Source: JANRLT01 sp041736895 (GTDB taxonomy: Bacteria; Planctomycetota; Planctomycetia; Pirellulales; JALHPA01). Taken from it: a stretch of 13,015 bases of DNA. The stretch's first letter is position 1; each line of letters begins with the position of its first letter. Of the stretch, positions 6,606 through 12,684 are shown one piece after another. Below the pieces are notes generated by a model. The model made no database searches, was not told the DNA's origin, and was given only the letters and a program-made list of their open reading frames with translations. Where the stretch lies: contig JBGSSS010000177.1 of the NCBI GenBank assembly GCA_041736895.1, positions 1 to 13,015 of the forward strand, given 5' to 3'. The translations under genes were made by a program, and so were the position numbers.

Positions 6606-6917
6606 TTATGCATGGCTCGGCAAATCGACTTGGACGTTTTGCTCGACCACGCGCACCGGAAACGTCCCGTGCGAATAGATCTTGTTCAGTTGATGCACTC
6701 CCGTTTTGACATCGAACTGCCAGCCGTGCCAGGGACACGTCACGATGCAACCGGTGAGCTTTCCTTTGCCCAACGGGCCGCCGGCGTGAGGGCAGACGCC
6801 GTCGAGCGCGTAGAACACGCCGTCGATGTTGTAGACCGCGAGCAATTGCTCGCCGGCGACGAGCTCGCGCCCTTCACCGGGGGGAATGTCGGCGGTTTGA
6901 CAGACGGTGGTCCACAT
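6606..6917 (-). CDS. Rieske [2Fe-2S] ferredoxin
   Basis: A 103-residue single-domain Rieske protein. The cluster ligands are C42-P-H44 in GVCPHAGGPLGKG and C61-P-W-H64 in TCPWHGWQFD, the two-Cys/two-His pattern of soluble ferredoxins of the BphF/NirD type. There is no transmembrane helix or signal peptide, so it is cytoplasmic. It would carry electrons to an oxygenase or reductase, or form a NirD-like subunit; no such partner gene is adjacent, so the redox partner is unknown. The start ATG gives MWTTVCQTADIP, a typical beginning. On its upstream side a 135-bp repeat region separates it from the lipid A acyltransferase gene on the same strand, so cotranscription is possible but not shown. Confidence 0.95.
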   Translation of the reverse strand: MWTTVCQTADIPPGEGRELVAGEQLLAVYNIDGVFYALDGVCPHAGGPLGKGKLTGCIVTCPWHGWQFDVKTGVHQLNKIYSHGTFPVRVVEQNVQVDLPSHA

Positions 6918-6947
6918 AAATTAGGATGATCGCAGAGGAGAATTTTT

Positions 6948-7070
6948 GCCACAGATGAGACTGATTGTTTTCTGATTTTCACTGATCAGCAGGAAGAGAA
7001 TTTGAATTAGAATGCAAAACTCTTCTGGATGATCTGTGAGAATCAGTCTTCATCAGTGTGAATCAGTGGC
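6948..7070. repeat. Inverted doublet repeat, family A, copy 2
   Basis: The ends are GCCACAGAT on the left and ATCAGTGGC on the right, with inner TCTGATTTTCACTGATCA near 6970-6987 facing a partial complement near 7033-7050. The length (123 bp) and end sequences match copy 1 at 317-441. It lies 14 bp after the stop codon of the lipid A acyltransferase gene and 30 bp before the Rieske start. Confidence 0.85.
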
Positions 7071-7084
7071 AAAAATGAATTGTG

Positions 7085-8047
7085 TTAAGAAGCGATTGGT
7101 TGCGCCACTTGCTTCTTCTTCCGCACCGGCGGTTCGCCTTTCCAGCGGCGGTGGAGCCACCAGTATTGCGTCGGGTCGCGGCGGATGAAGTCCTCGAACT
7201 CGTGCGTGAACCAGCGCGTGACGTCTGTCACGTCCATTCGTTCGGTTTGCTGCTGGGGGTCGAATTGGCCTTGGAACACGATCTCGTATTGCAGCGGCGC
7301 ACCGAGGCGACGCGAGTAACTCACGCCGAGCGGCGCTTCGTTGCCGAGCACAAACAGCCCAATCGACTTGTGCGTCGAGGCCGGTTTGCCGAAGAAATCG
7401 ACCCAGCACCCTTTCTGACCCGCGTGCTGATCACCCAATAAAATCAGCGTGCTGTGGCGTTCCAACAGCAGCGCGATCTCAACGGCCGAGCCATCTTTTT
7501 CGACCAAGTGCTGCCCATGCACGGCGCGAAAGTCATTTAGAAACTTGTCCAGGTACGGATTGTCGAGCGTCCGCGCCACGGCATATGTCTCGAACCCAAA
7601 GAGGCCAATGGCATAGGCCGCGAGTTCGAAGTTGCCGTAATGGGCCGAGACGATGACCTTGGGCCGCGGCTCCCACATGAGGGTCATCATCTGGCCCATG
7701 TTGACGGATTTCAGATGGTCGCGCCAATTGGTCCGATGCAGCTTGCGCCGCGAGAGGGCCATCTCGCCGAGCATCAGGAACAGATGCTCCCACATCGCGC
7801 GGATGCAGACATCTTGCTGCGCGTCGGTCCACTCGGGAAACGCCGTGCGCAGGTTCTCCCGCAGGACTTTGCGGCGTACGGGAATCACGCGGGTGACCAG
7901 CCACGCAAGTCCCCGCGCCATCGTATCACACGCCGCGAGACTCATCGTCTGCAACACGCACACCACGCAGCGCACGATCAAGTAAACCGCATAGTCGCGG
8001 GCATTGATCCACCAAGAACGAGAAGCAGCGCGAGCCATGCCAGCCAT
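7085..8047 (-). CDS. Lipid A / lysophospholipid acyltransferase (LpxL/HtrB family)
   Basis: A 320-residue member of the LpxL/LpxM family, which transfers an acyl chain to the lipid A precursor or a related lipid at the cytoplasmic membrane. An amphipathic/hydrophobic segment at about 19-40 probably anchors it. The catalytic HX4E motif is H136 to E141 in SAHYGNFELAAYA. Further family marks are VRRKVLRENLRTAFPEW (57-73), LGDQHAGQKG in the second half, and PTQYWWLHRRWK near the C-terminus. The start is uncertain: a TTG at 8074 gives 329 residues, ATG at 8047 gives 320 and ATG at 8038 gives 317; none has a ribosome site, and I chose the first ATG. No other lpx gene is nearby. It implies that this organism makes an acylated outer-membrane lipid, but the exact acceptor is inferred only from the family. 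Confidence 0.92.
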   Translation of the reverse strand: MAGMARAASRSWWINARDYAVYLIVRCVVCVLQTMSLAACDTMARGLAWLVTRVIPVRRKVLRENLRTAFPEWTDAQQDVCIRAMWEHLFLMLGEMALSRRKLHRTNWRDHLKSVNMGQMMTLMWEPRPKVIVSAHYGNFELAAYAIGLFGFETYAVARTLDNPYLDKFLNDFRAVHGQHLVEKDGSAVEIALLLERHSTLILLGDQHAGQKGCWVDFFGKPASTHKSIGLFVLGNEAPLGVSYSRRLGAPLQYEIVFQGQFDPQQQTERMDVTDVTRWFTHEFEDFIRRDPTQYWWLHRRWKGEPPVRKKKQVAQPIAS

Positions 8048-8147
8048 GCCGGCCACGGCCGACGTTTGAAGCAATCAACGATTCAATAAAAAGACTCGCG
8101 TCATTGTCCTGAAAGCGGGTCGAGTTGCAAAGAGGCAAAGTCGTTCA

Positions 8148-8286
8148 TTAGCCCCCGGTCAATGACCGGGGGAGCAGGACACCGCGCTTGTGTTGGCGCT
8201 GAATTGCGCTTGACTGCGCACCTTGAAATTGAAAATCGAGCTTCGCTTTACCCGCTGTTCCCCCCCCGTCATTGACGGGGAGCTAA
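8148..8286. repeat. Inverted doublet repeat, family E (TTAG + GTCAATGAC hairpins)
   Basis: The left hairpin, 8152-8172, pairs CCCCCGGTCA with TGACCGGGGG. The right hairpin, 8264-8280, pairs CCCCGTCA with TGACGGGG. Each is bordered on its outer side by TTAG (CTAA on the right, as the inverse), so the ends point inward like a REPIN of 139 bp. The spacer has no frame. The right end lies 11 bp after the stop codon of the lipoprotein gene; the left is about 100 bp upstream of the acyltransferase start. Confidence 0.85.
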
Positions 8287-8297
8287 TGGAGTCGCTA

Positions 8298-8801
8298 TTA
8301 CTCCGGCAAGAACTGCGGCTGCGGCGGCAGGGGAGTTTGCGGGGCCTGGATTTGTGGCAGTGGTTGGAATTGTTGCTGCGGCAAAGGCGCAGCCGTTTCC
8401 GGCGGCGGCAGGCAGCGCGATTCAAAGACCGGCCGCGTCGGGACTGGATGGAACTTGGGCCACGGCGCATCGACGCCGGGTCCGGCGAGCGGCACGGCGT
8501 GATGATGCTGCGTTAGCCGCGGCCCGCGCGGCGGTTCGCCAGGAATTGACGCGTCGTGATGGCCCCGCGCATGACCTTGGTAGTCATGCGGGTCGCTAGC
8601 ACATTCTTGCGCGTTCCGGTCTTCGCAATCGTCGGTCACGCAAAACGGGCCGGGCGCATGCAACTCGCCATGCGGCAGAATATCGAGTCGATCGAGATGG
8701 ACCGGATCCCACCGCAACGGTCCACGCGGCAACTCGCAGCCAGCGCACAACAATGCCGCGCTGGCCAAAAGACAAACCGTGAACCGCGAAGATCGGGGCA
8801 T
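8298..8801 (-). CDS. Proline-rich hypothetical lipoprotein
   Basis: A 167-residue protein of unknown function. The first 22 residues form a lipoprotein signal: basic start (MPRSSRF), hydrophobic core (VCLLASAALL) and lipobox L-C-A-G-C22. The mature part has no domain I recognise. Its middle is rich in His, Asp and Cys (VTDDCEDRNAQECASDPHD, then QHHHAV), and its last 35 residues are almost entirely Pro/Gln/Leu (for example QFQPLPQIQAPQTPLPPQP). Such low-complexity tails suggest an extended, surface-exposed or wall-spanning segment. Three cysteines after C22 (C54, C59, C67 approximately, and one nearer the C-terminus) could form disulfides. It sits alone between a repeat and a D motif. The clear lipobox and composition make it a real gene; the function is not known. 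Confidence 0.75.
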   Translation of the reverse strand: MPRSSRFTVCLLASAALLCAGCELPRGPLRWDPVHLDRLDILPHGELHAPGPFCVTDDCEDRNAQECASDPHDYQGHARGHHDASIPGEPPRGPRLTQHHHAVPLAGPGVDAPWPKFHPVPTRPVFESRCLPPPETAAPLPQQQFQPLPQIQAPQTPLPPQPQFLPE

Positions 8802-8880
8802 CTGCTAGCATCCGTGCGGGTGCGACACCGGCGCGACAACGCCGGACTTCATCAATTGTTATCGAATGCCAGCGGCCGGA

Positions 8881-8902
8881 ACTTTTGCCTAATCGGCAAA
8901 GT
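8881..8902. other. Short stem-loop upstream of the lipoprotein gene
   Basis: ACTTT-T-GCC pairs with GGC-AAAGT around TAATC, with one bulged T. It lies between the stop of the Gfo-like gene and the start of the lipoprotein gene on the minus strand. No U-tract follows, so terminator function is doubtful; it may be an operator or a weak terminator. Confidence 0.35.
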
Positions 8903-8930
8903 CGATGGAATTTTAGTTCCCCGCAATTCA

Positions 8931-8956
8931 CGTTCCTCTGCGAGTCGCCGCTAAAC
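8931..8956 (-). repeat. D motif, copy 4, supplying a stop codon
   Basis: An inverted copy with two substitutions relative to the other four (CGTTCCTCTGCGAG instead of CGCTCCTCTTCGAG on the plus strand). Its GTTTAG end overlaps the Gfo-like reading frame, so the last codon (GTT) and the stop (TAG) of that gene come from the repeat. Confidence 0.88.
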
Positions 8957-10198
8957 AGTGGGGCGATCCGGCTTTACCGACTTGCGATTCGGCTTCACCG
9001 TCAGCTTGATGAACAATTGCAGCCCCAGATACGCCGCCGACATGACCACCAGCACGAAGGGCCAGGACTTGTTCATAAAGTTTGCCGCCTGGTTCCAACC
9101 GGCGGCGCGGAAGATCACCGCGCTGAGAATGCAGAGGCCCATGAGGAAGAGGCCGAACATCAGGATGCCGCAGCCGACACTGGCCATGATGCCTTTGAAG
9201 TTGCCGATGTCGTCGGCCTCTTCGACGCGGACTTCGATCTTGCGGCCGCGTCGCAGGCTGCGTTCCACAGCGTCGGTCAATTCGATCGAGCGCGCGGCGT
9301 CGTTCCAGCTTGGCCGGAGCGGTTCGCGCGCGAGAGCTTGCGCGAGGAACGATTCGGCGGCCGCGGCGTAGCTCCAATCGTCGTGGCTAACCGTAGTTTC
9401 TTTGCCGCCGGAGTGCAAATGACAAATGCCATGATCGCCGAACGTTGGCAGCAGCCAGTTGATGCGGCCTTCGCTGCCGTGCAGTTGCAACTCCGCGCGG
9501 TCGGCACCATCGGCCGGCTCGATGCCCCAACGCACCAGGAGCGGCAACTCGAGCGAGATCTGCAATCCCAGCGCGGCGTAGCTCCGTTCGCTCTGCTCGG
9601 TCGTGGCAATGCCATTGCCAACGGCGAGGACGCCGTTGACTTCGCCGGCGATCGCGCGGATCAAGTCGAGGTCCCGCGCGACATCGCCGATGACCGCGTT
9701 GCGCGAGCGATCCATTTCCGCGCGCGAGATGACCAGGCGATCGATCTTGCCGATCGGCGAAAGGCGTTCGTCCTTGATCCAAGCCGCGAATTTTTCCACC
9801 AGCGGATGATTCCGCAGCGGCATCCACGGAGCAAGGTACGCTTGCCGCTCGCGCTGGAACATCTCAAGCTCATACGCCGCGAGAAGCGACTCGAGGGCCG
9901 GATGCGCCGTGAGGATGGGTTGGCCCTGGCGAGCGAGTCGCCGCAGCGCCCGTTCTTGCTCGTCGGCGCGGAGCGATCGCCCCAGCAGCAACGCGTCCCA
10001 CGCGCCGCCGGTCGCCGCAGGTTCCAAGAGTTGCTCCCAAGAATCCAGCAGCGCGGCCGTGGGGAAAAGCTTTTGCAGCGACGACAGCGAAGCCCCGGGG
10101 ACGCCGGCGATCGCCGCCAGTTCGTGTTCCGGATGCCGGGCGATCCACGCCAAGAGCGGACTTAATTCGGGATCGGTCCCAAGCAACACCAACCGCAT
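8951..10198 (-). CDS. Membrane-anchored, degenerate Gfo/Idh/MocA-like protein
   Basis: A 415-residue protein. Residues 1-120 look like a Rossmann domain (MRLVLLGTD, with TAHPALESLLAAYE at 97-110), and 150-320 like the alpha/beta half of Gfo/Idh/MocA oxidoreductases, with GDVARDLDLIRAIAG at 171-185 and ELTDAVERSLRRGRKIEV at 306-323. The catalytic features look lost: no glycine-rich GxGxxG at the N-terminus, TAHP where EKP is expected, and R175 where the family has a histidine. After residue 330 two hydrophobic helices (about 337-362 and 379-399) give a membrane tail with a basic C-terminus, an unusual addition. AAAGGAAG nine bases before the ATG supports the start. It may be a non-catalytic nucleotide or sugar sensor; that is inference. 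The stop codon lies in a D repeat. Confidence 0.8.
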   Translation of the reverse strand: MRLVLLGTDPELSPLLAWIARHPEHELAAIAGVPGASLSSLQKLFPTAALLDSWEQLLEPAATGGAWDALLLGRSLRADEQERALRRLARQGQPILTAHPALESLLAAYELEMFQRERQAYLAPWMPLRNHPLVEKFAAWIKDERLSPIGKIDRLVISRAEMDRSRNAVIGDVARDLDLIRAIAGEVNGVLAVGNGIATTEQSERSYAALGLQISLELPLLVRWGIEPADGADRAELQLHGSEGRINWLLPTFGDHGICHLHSGGKETTVSHDDWSYAAAAESFLAQALAREPLRPSWNDAARSIELTDAVERSLRRGRKIEVRVEEADDIGNFKGIMASVGCGILMFGLFLMGLCILSAVIFRAAGWNQAANFMNKSWPFVLVVMSAAYLGLQLFIKLTVKPNRKSVKPDRPTV

Positions 10199-10311
10199 CG
10201 TGCCGGACTTCCTTTCAATTTCATTGCAAGTCTACTGCCAATTGCGGCAGATTCCTGCTCCGATTAAGTTAATCACTCATCATAGAAGGGGAGTTGAATG
10301 GGGAGAAGCCC

Positions 10312-10438
10312 GTCGGTGCGGCTGTGCCGCACAAAGAGCAGACTCCCCAACTCATGACTGTTACAGACAACGCCGTTTGGCTTGCAGGATTGAATCAATT
10401 GGCTGCGTCTACTCACTGCCCGGCACAGCCGGGCCTAC
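10312..10438. repeat. Inverted doublet repeat, family F, with GTAG-type ends
   Basis: The left unit reads GTCGG followed by a hairpin at 10317-10331 (TGCGGC/GCCGCA, loop TGT). The right unit, read on the minus strand, is GTAG followed by a hairpin at 10418-10434 (GCCCGGC/GCCGGGC, loop TGT). Aligned inward, the two units share the centre GGCTGTGCC. This is a REPIN layout of about 127 bp, placed in the divergent gap of 254 bp between the Gfo-like and GH88 genes and ending 15 bp before the GH88 start. Confidence 0.8.
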
Positions 10439-10443
10439 AATAC

Positions 10444-10448
10444 AGGAA
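10444..10448 (+). promoter_or_regulatory. Ribosome binding site deciding the GH88 start
   Basis: AGGAA lies four bases before the ATG at 10453. It supports this start over the ATG at 10294, whose frame would have to translate the family F repeat. Confidence 0.6.
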
Positions 10449-10452
10449 CGTC

Positions 10453-11583
10453 ATGTCCAACACACGCAACGCAAAATACACCACGGCTCTCGAATTCGGC
10501 GAGCGGCAGGTCAAAGCCCTGACCGAGAAGCACCCCGATTACTTTCCGATCTACACGACCGGCGGAAAGTGGCATCATGGCGGCGAACTCTGGACCGATT
10601 GGACCGGCGGGTTTCTTGCCGGAATGATGTGGCAGTTTCAGAAACGGACCGGCAGCGCTTTTTGGCAAACCACGGCCGAACGCTACTCGAAACTCCTCGA
10701 ACATCGCCAGCACGATCGTGCGGTGCACGACCTGGGCTTCATCTTCTTAAGCACCTACCTGCCGTGGTACTTGCAAACGCATGAGGAGCACCTGCACAAC
10801 GTCCTGATCCAAGCCGGCAGAACGTTGGCGATGCGGTTCATGGACAAGGGGCAATACTTGCGTTCGTTTGTTGCACCAGAGTCGTTGTTCATCGACATCA
10901 TGATGAACGTGCCGATCATTTTTTACGCCGCGCGCGAAACGGGTGACATCGACTTGAAGCGCATCGCCGAGACACATTGCCGCACAACGCGCGAGACGAT
11001 TGTCCGTAAGGATGGCTCGACCGCGCATGAAGGAATCTTTGATCTCGAGACGGGCCAGTTCCTGCGGCAGACGACGCATCAGGGTCTGCGGCCCGACAGC
11101 GCATGGGCTCGCGGCTTGGCCTGGTCGTTGTATGGCTATAGCAAGGTTTTTGGGCTGACCGGGCAGCAGGAATTCCTCGACGTCGCGGAGCGGAACGCGG
11201 CGTATTGGTTGGCGCATCTGCCGGCGGACAAGGTTCCGTACTGGGACTTCGACGCCGATTTGTCGCTGCCAGCGCCGTGGGGAGCCCAGCGCGAAACGAG
11301 TGCTGCCGCGATCGCGGCGAGCGGGTTATTGGACCTGGCCACGCAAACGAAAGATGCCGCGCGGGCGAAACAGTATCAAGAGACGGCCCTCGCGATGCTC
11401 GACGCGCTCGTTGAACCGGAATATCTGGCGATCAGCACGCCGGGTTGGGAAGGCATCCTCAAACACGGCGTCTATCACACGGCCAAGGGCCTCGGCGTGG
11501 ACGAGTCTGTGATGTGGGGCGAGTTCTTCTTCGTCGAGGCGCTGACGAAGGCCGTCACGGGTCAAGTGACGCAGTGGAGCTAG
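10453..11583 (+). CDS. GH88 unsaturated glucuronyl hydrolase
   Basis: A 376-residue enzyme of glycoside hydrolase family 88, with an alpha/alpha-barrel fold. It removes the 4,5-unsaturated uronic acid left at the non-reducing end of oligosaccharides by polysaccharide lyases (glycosaminoglycan, gellan or xanthan type). The two key aspartates are present: D93 in HDLGFIF and D148 in FIDIMMNVP. The substrate-site residues are also present: H192 (STAHEGIFD), Q210 (TTHQG), R220 and W224 (DSAWARGLAW). The length agrees with well-studied bacterial enzymes (about 377 residues). There is no signal peptide, so it acts in the cytoplasm on imported disaccharides. No lyase, sulfatase or transporter gene is adjacent, so the substrate polysaccharide is unknown and the gene seems to stand alone. 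The related family GH105 is possible but the residue pattern favours GH88. Confidence 0.9.
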   Translation: MSNTRNAKYTTALEFGERQVKALTEKHPDYFPIYTTGGKWHHGGELWTDWTGGFLAGMMWQFQKRTGSAFWQTTAERYSKLLEHRQHDRAVHDLGFIFLSTYLPWYLQTHEEHLHNVLIQAGRTLAMRFMDKGQYLRSFVAPESLFIDIMMNVPIIFYAARETGDIDLKRIAETHCRTTRETIVRKDGSTAHEGIFDLETGQFLRQTTHQGLRPDSAWARGLAWSLYGYSKVFGLTGQQEFLDVAERNAAYWLAHLPADKVPYWDFDADLSLPAPWGAQRETSAAAIAASGLLDLATQTKDAARAKQYQETALAMLDALVEPEYLAISTPGWEGILKHGVYHTAKGLGVDESVMWGEFFFVEALTKAVTGQVTQWS

Positions 11584-11605
11584 TGACGCAATTGAACGAA
11601 TACCC

Positions 11606-11631
11606 GTTTAGCGGCGACTCGAAGAGGAGCG
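11606..11631 (+). repeat. D motif, copy 5
   Basis: Identical to copies 1 to 3. It starts 22 bp after the GH88 stop codon in the sense orientation of that gene and is followed by TTTTT at 11632-11636, so here it could sit at the transcript's 3' end. Confidence 0.9.
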
Positions 11632-11675
11632 TTTTTGTAAAACTTGTCAAACGCGTGCCAATCATCGAGAATGCT

Positions 11676-11696
11676 CCCAGGGGGTAAACCCCTGGG
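11676..11696. repeat. Perfect GC-rich hairpin (CCCAGGGG/CCCCTGGG)
   Basis: An 8-bp stem with loop GTAAA, 67 bp before the shikimate dehydrogenase start and ten bases before its probable -10 box. It overlaps the place where a -35 box would lie. It has a GTAA-containing centre like the other hairpins and is probably a solitary REP-type repeat. Confidence 0.7.
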
Positions 11697-11703
11697 CTTT
11701 GCC

Positions 11704-11712
11704 TGCTATAAT
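11704..11712 (+). promoter_or_regulatory. Extended -10 promoter for the shikimate dehydrogenase gene
   Basis: TGCTATAAT matches an extended -10 box (TGnTATAAT) exactly. The expected transcription start is near 11719, giving a leader of about 44 bases to the GTG at 11763. A -35 box is not recognisable, which extended -10 promoters tolerate. Confidence 0.5.
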
Positions 11713-11762
11713 CCTTTTGATCGCTAGCCCCGCCGAAATTCCCTCCAGCCGGTTGCCTACCC

Positions 11763-12608
11763 GTGTCTGAATCGCTGCAAGAAATCTTGTTCCTCTTCGG
11801 TTCTCCGGCTGCCGGCAATCCGACGCAATACATCGTTGAAAAGGCGCTCGCCGAAGTCGGCCTTGATTGGCGCTATCTGACGCTTGAGGTCTCGCCCGAG
11901 CAACTCGGCGATGCGACACGCGGCGCGCGGGCGATGAACTTCCGCGGCGGCAACATCACGATGCCGCACAAGGTCGCGGTCATCGAATATCTAGACGAGT
12001 TGAGCCAAGCCGCGCGGCTGATGGGGGCGGTGAATTGCATCCACAACGTCAACGGCAAGCTGCACGGTGAAAACACCGATGGCAAGGGCTTCCTTGAATC
12101 GCTGCGTAGTGTGATCGATCCGGCGGGGAAGAAAATTGTCTTGCTGGGAGCGGGGGGCGCAGCCCGCGCGATCGCGGTCGAGTTAGCACTCGCGCAGGTT
12201 GGCAACATGACGATCGTGAACCGCGATCTGACGAAGGCCGAAGAACTCGCGGCGCTGTTGCGCGACAAGACGCATGTCGCAGCAACGGCGGTGGCCTGGT
12301 CCGGCGACTACGCGATTCCTGACAATGCCGAAGTGCTGATCAATGCGACAAGTATCGGCATGTTCGACGACAAGGTTCGCGTGCCGGTAAAGAAAGACAC
12401 GTTCCGCCAGGGGCTGATCGTCGCCGATGTCGTCTTCAGCCCCCCGATGACCAAGTTCCTCAGCGAAGCGAAAGCCGCCGGCGGCACGGTGCTTGATGGT
12501 CTCGGGATGCTCGTCAATCAAGCGGTGATCGGGTTCCGGCTCTGGACCGGCAAAACGCCGAATGCCGTGATGATGCGCGAGGCGTTGGAAGAGTATTTGA
12601 GTGTGTGA
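11763..12608 (+). CDS. aroE: Shikimate dehydrogenase homologue with altered substrate motif
   Basis: A 281-residue protein of the AroE family, which reduces 3-dehydroshikimate to shikimate with NADPH in aromatic amino-acid synthesis. The catalytic pair K70 (NITMPHK) and D106 (GENTDGKGF) is intact, as are GAVN (88-91), the nucleotide loop GAGGAARA (129-136) and the closing GLGMLVNQA. The N-terminal motif that grips the substrate carboxylate, normally HSxSP, reads GNPTQ (18-22), so the first Ser becomes Asn and the second Thr. After the second Rossmann strand N154-R155 is followed by D156 where NADP-type enzymes usually have Thr or Ser. It could use a related substrate or NAD. The GTG start at 11763 is the only good one near and lacks a ribosome site. 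It is monocistronic, ending at a strong hairpin shared with the convergent downstream gene. Confidence 0.88.
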   Translation: MSESLQEILFLFGSPAAGNPTQYIVEKALAEVGLDWRYLTLEVSPEQLGDATRGARAMNFRGGNITMPHKVAVIEYLDELSQAARLMGAVNCIHNVNGKLHGENTDGKGFLESLRSVIDPAGKKIVLLGAGGAARAIAVELALAQVGNMTIVNRDLTKAEELAALLRDKTHVAATAVAWSGDYAIPDNAEVLINATSIGMFDDKVRVPVKKDTFRQGLIVADVVFSPPMTKFLSEAKAAGGTVLDGLGMLVNQAVIGFRLWTGKTPNAVMMREALEEYLSV

Positions 12609-12614
12609 TAATTA

Positions 12615-12676
12615 AAGCCCGAGGCGTAAGCCAGGGAGTGCAATTTGAAACACGCCCTGGCTTACGCCGCGGGCTT
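12615..12676. terminator. Compact family-B repeat acting as likely bidirectional terminator
   Basis: Arms 12615-12636 and 12655-12676 pair over 22 bp with one mismatch around an 18-base loop; the stem contains GGCGTAAGCCAGGG. It starts six bases after the aroE stop and ends eight bases before the stop of the convergent NAD(P)H-hydrate dehydratase gene, so it fills the gap. There is no long U-tract on either side, but position and stability suit a terminator or mRNA-stabilising structure. It is the same repeat as the split copy at 1232-1477. Confidence 0.65.
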
Positions 12677-12684
12677 CCAACTTC

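Noticed and set aside
8885..10165. Long plus-strand frame (426 codons) antisense to the Gfo-like gene
   Set aside because: The composition is Arg/Gln/His-rich with no domain, it begins next to a D motif, and the minus-strand frame has a ribosome site and a recognisable fold.
10294..10452. 53-residue N-terminal extension of the GH88 protein
   Set aside because: It would translate the family F repeat; a ribosome site precedes the later ATG and the shorter form matches family length.
5419..11631. D motifs as integron attC sites
   Set aside because: GTTTAGC resembles the attC core but does not fit GTTRRRY, the copies alternate in orientation, there is no imperfect palindrome with paired R/L boxes, and no integrase is present.
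5419..11631. D motifs as a CRISPR array
   Set aside because: Copies are hundreds to thousands of bases apart and in both orientations.
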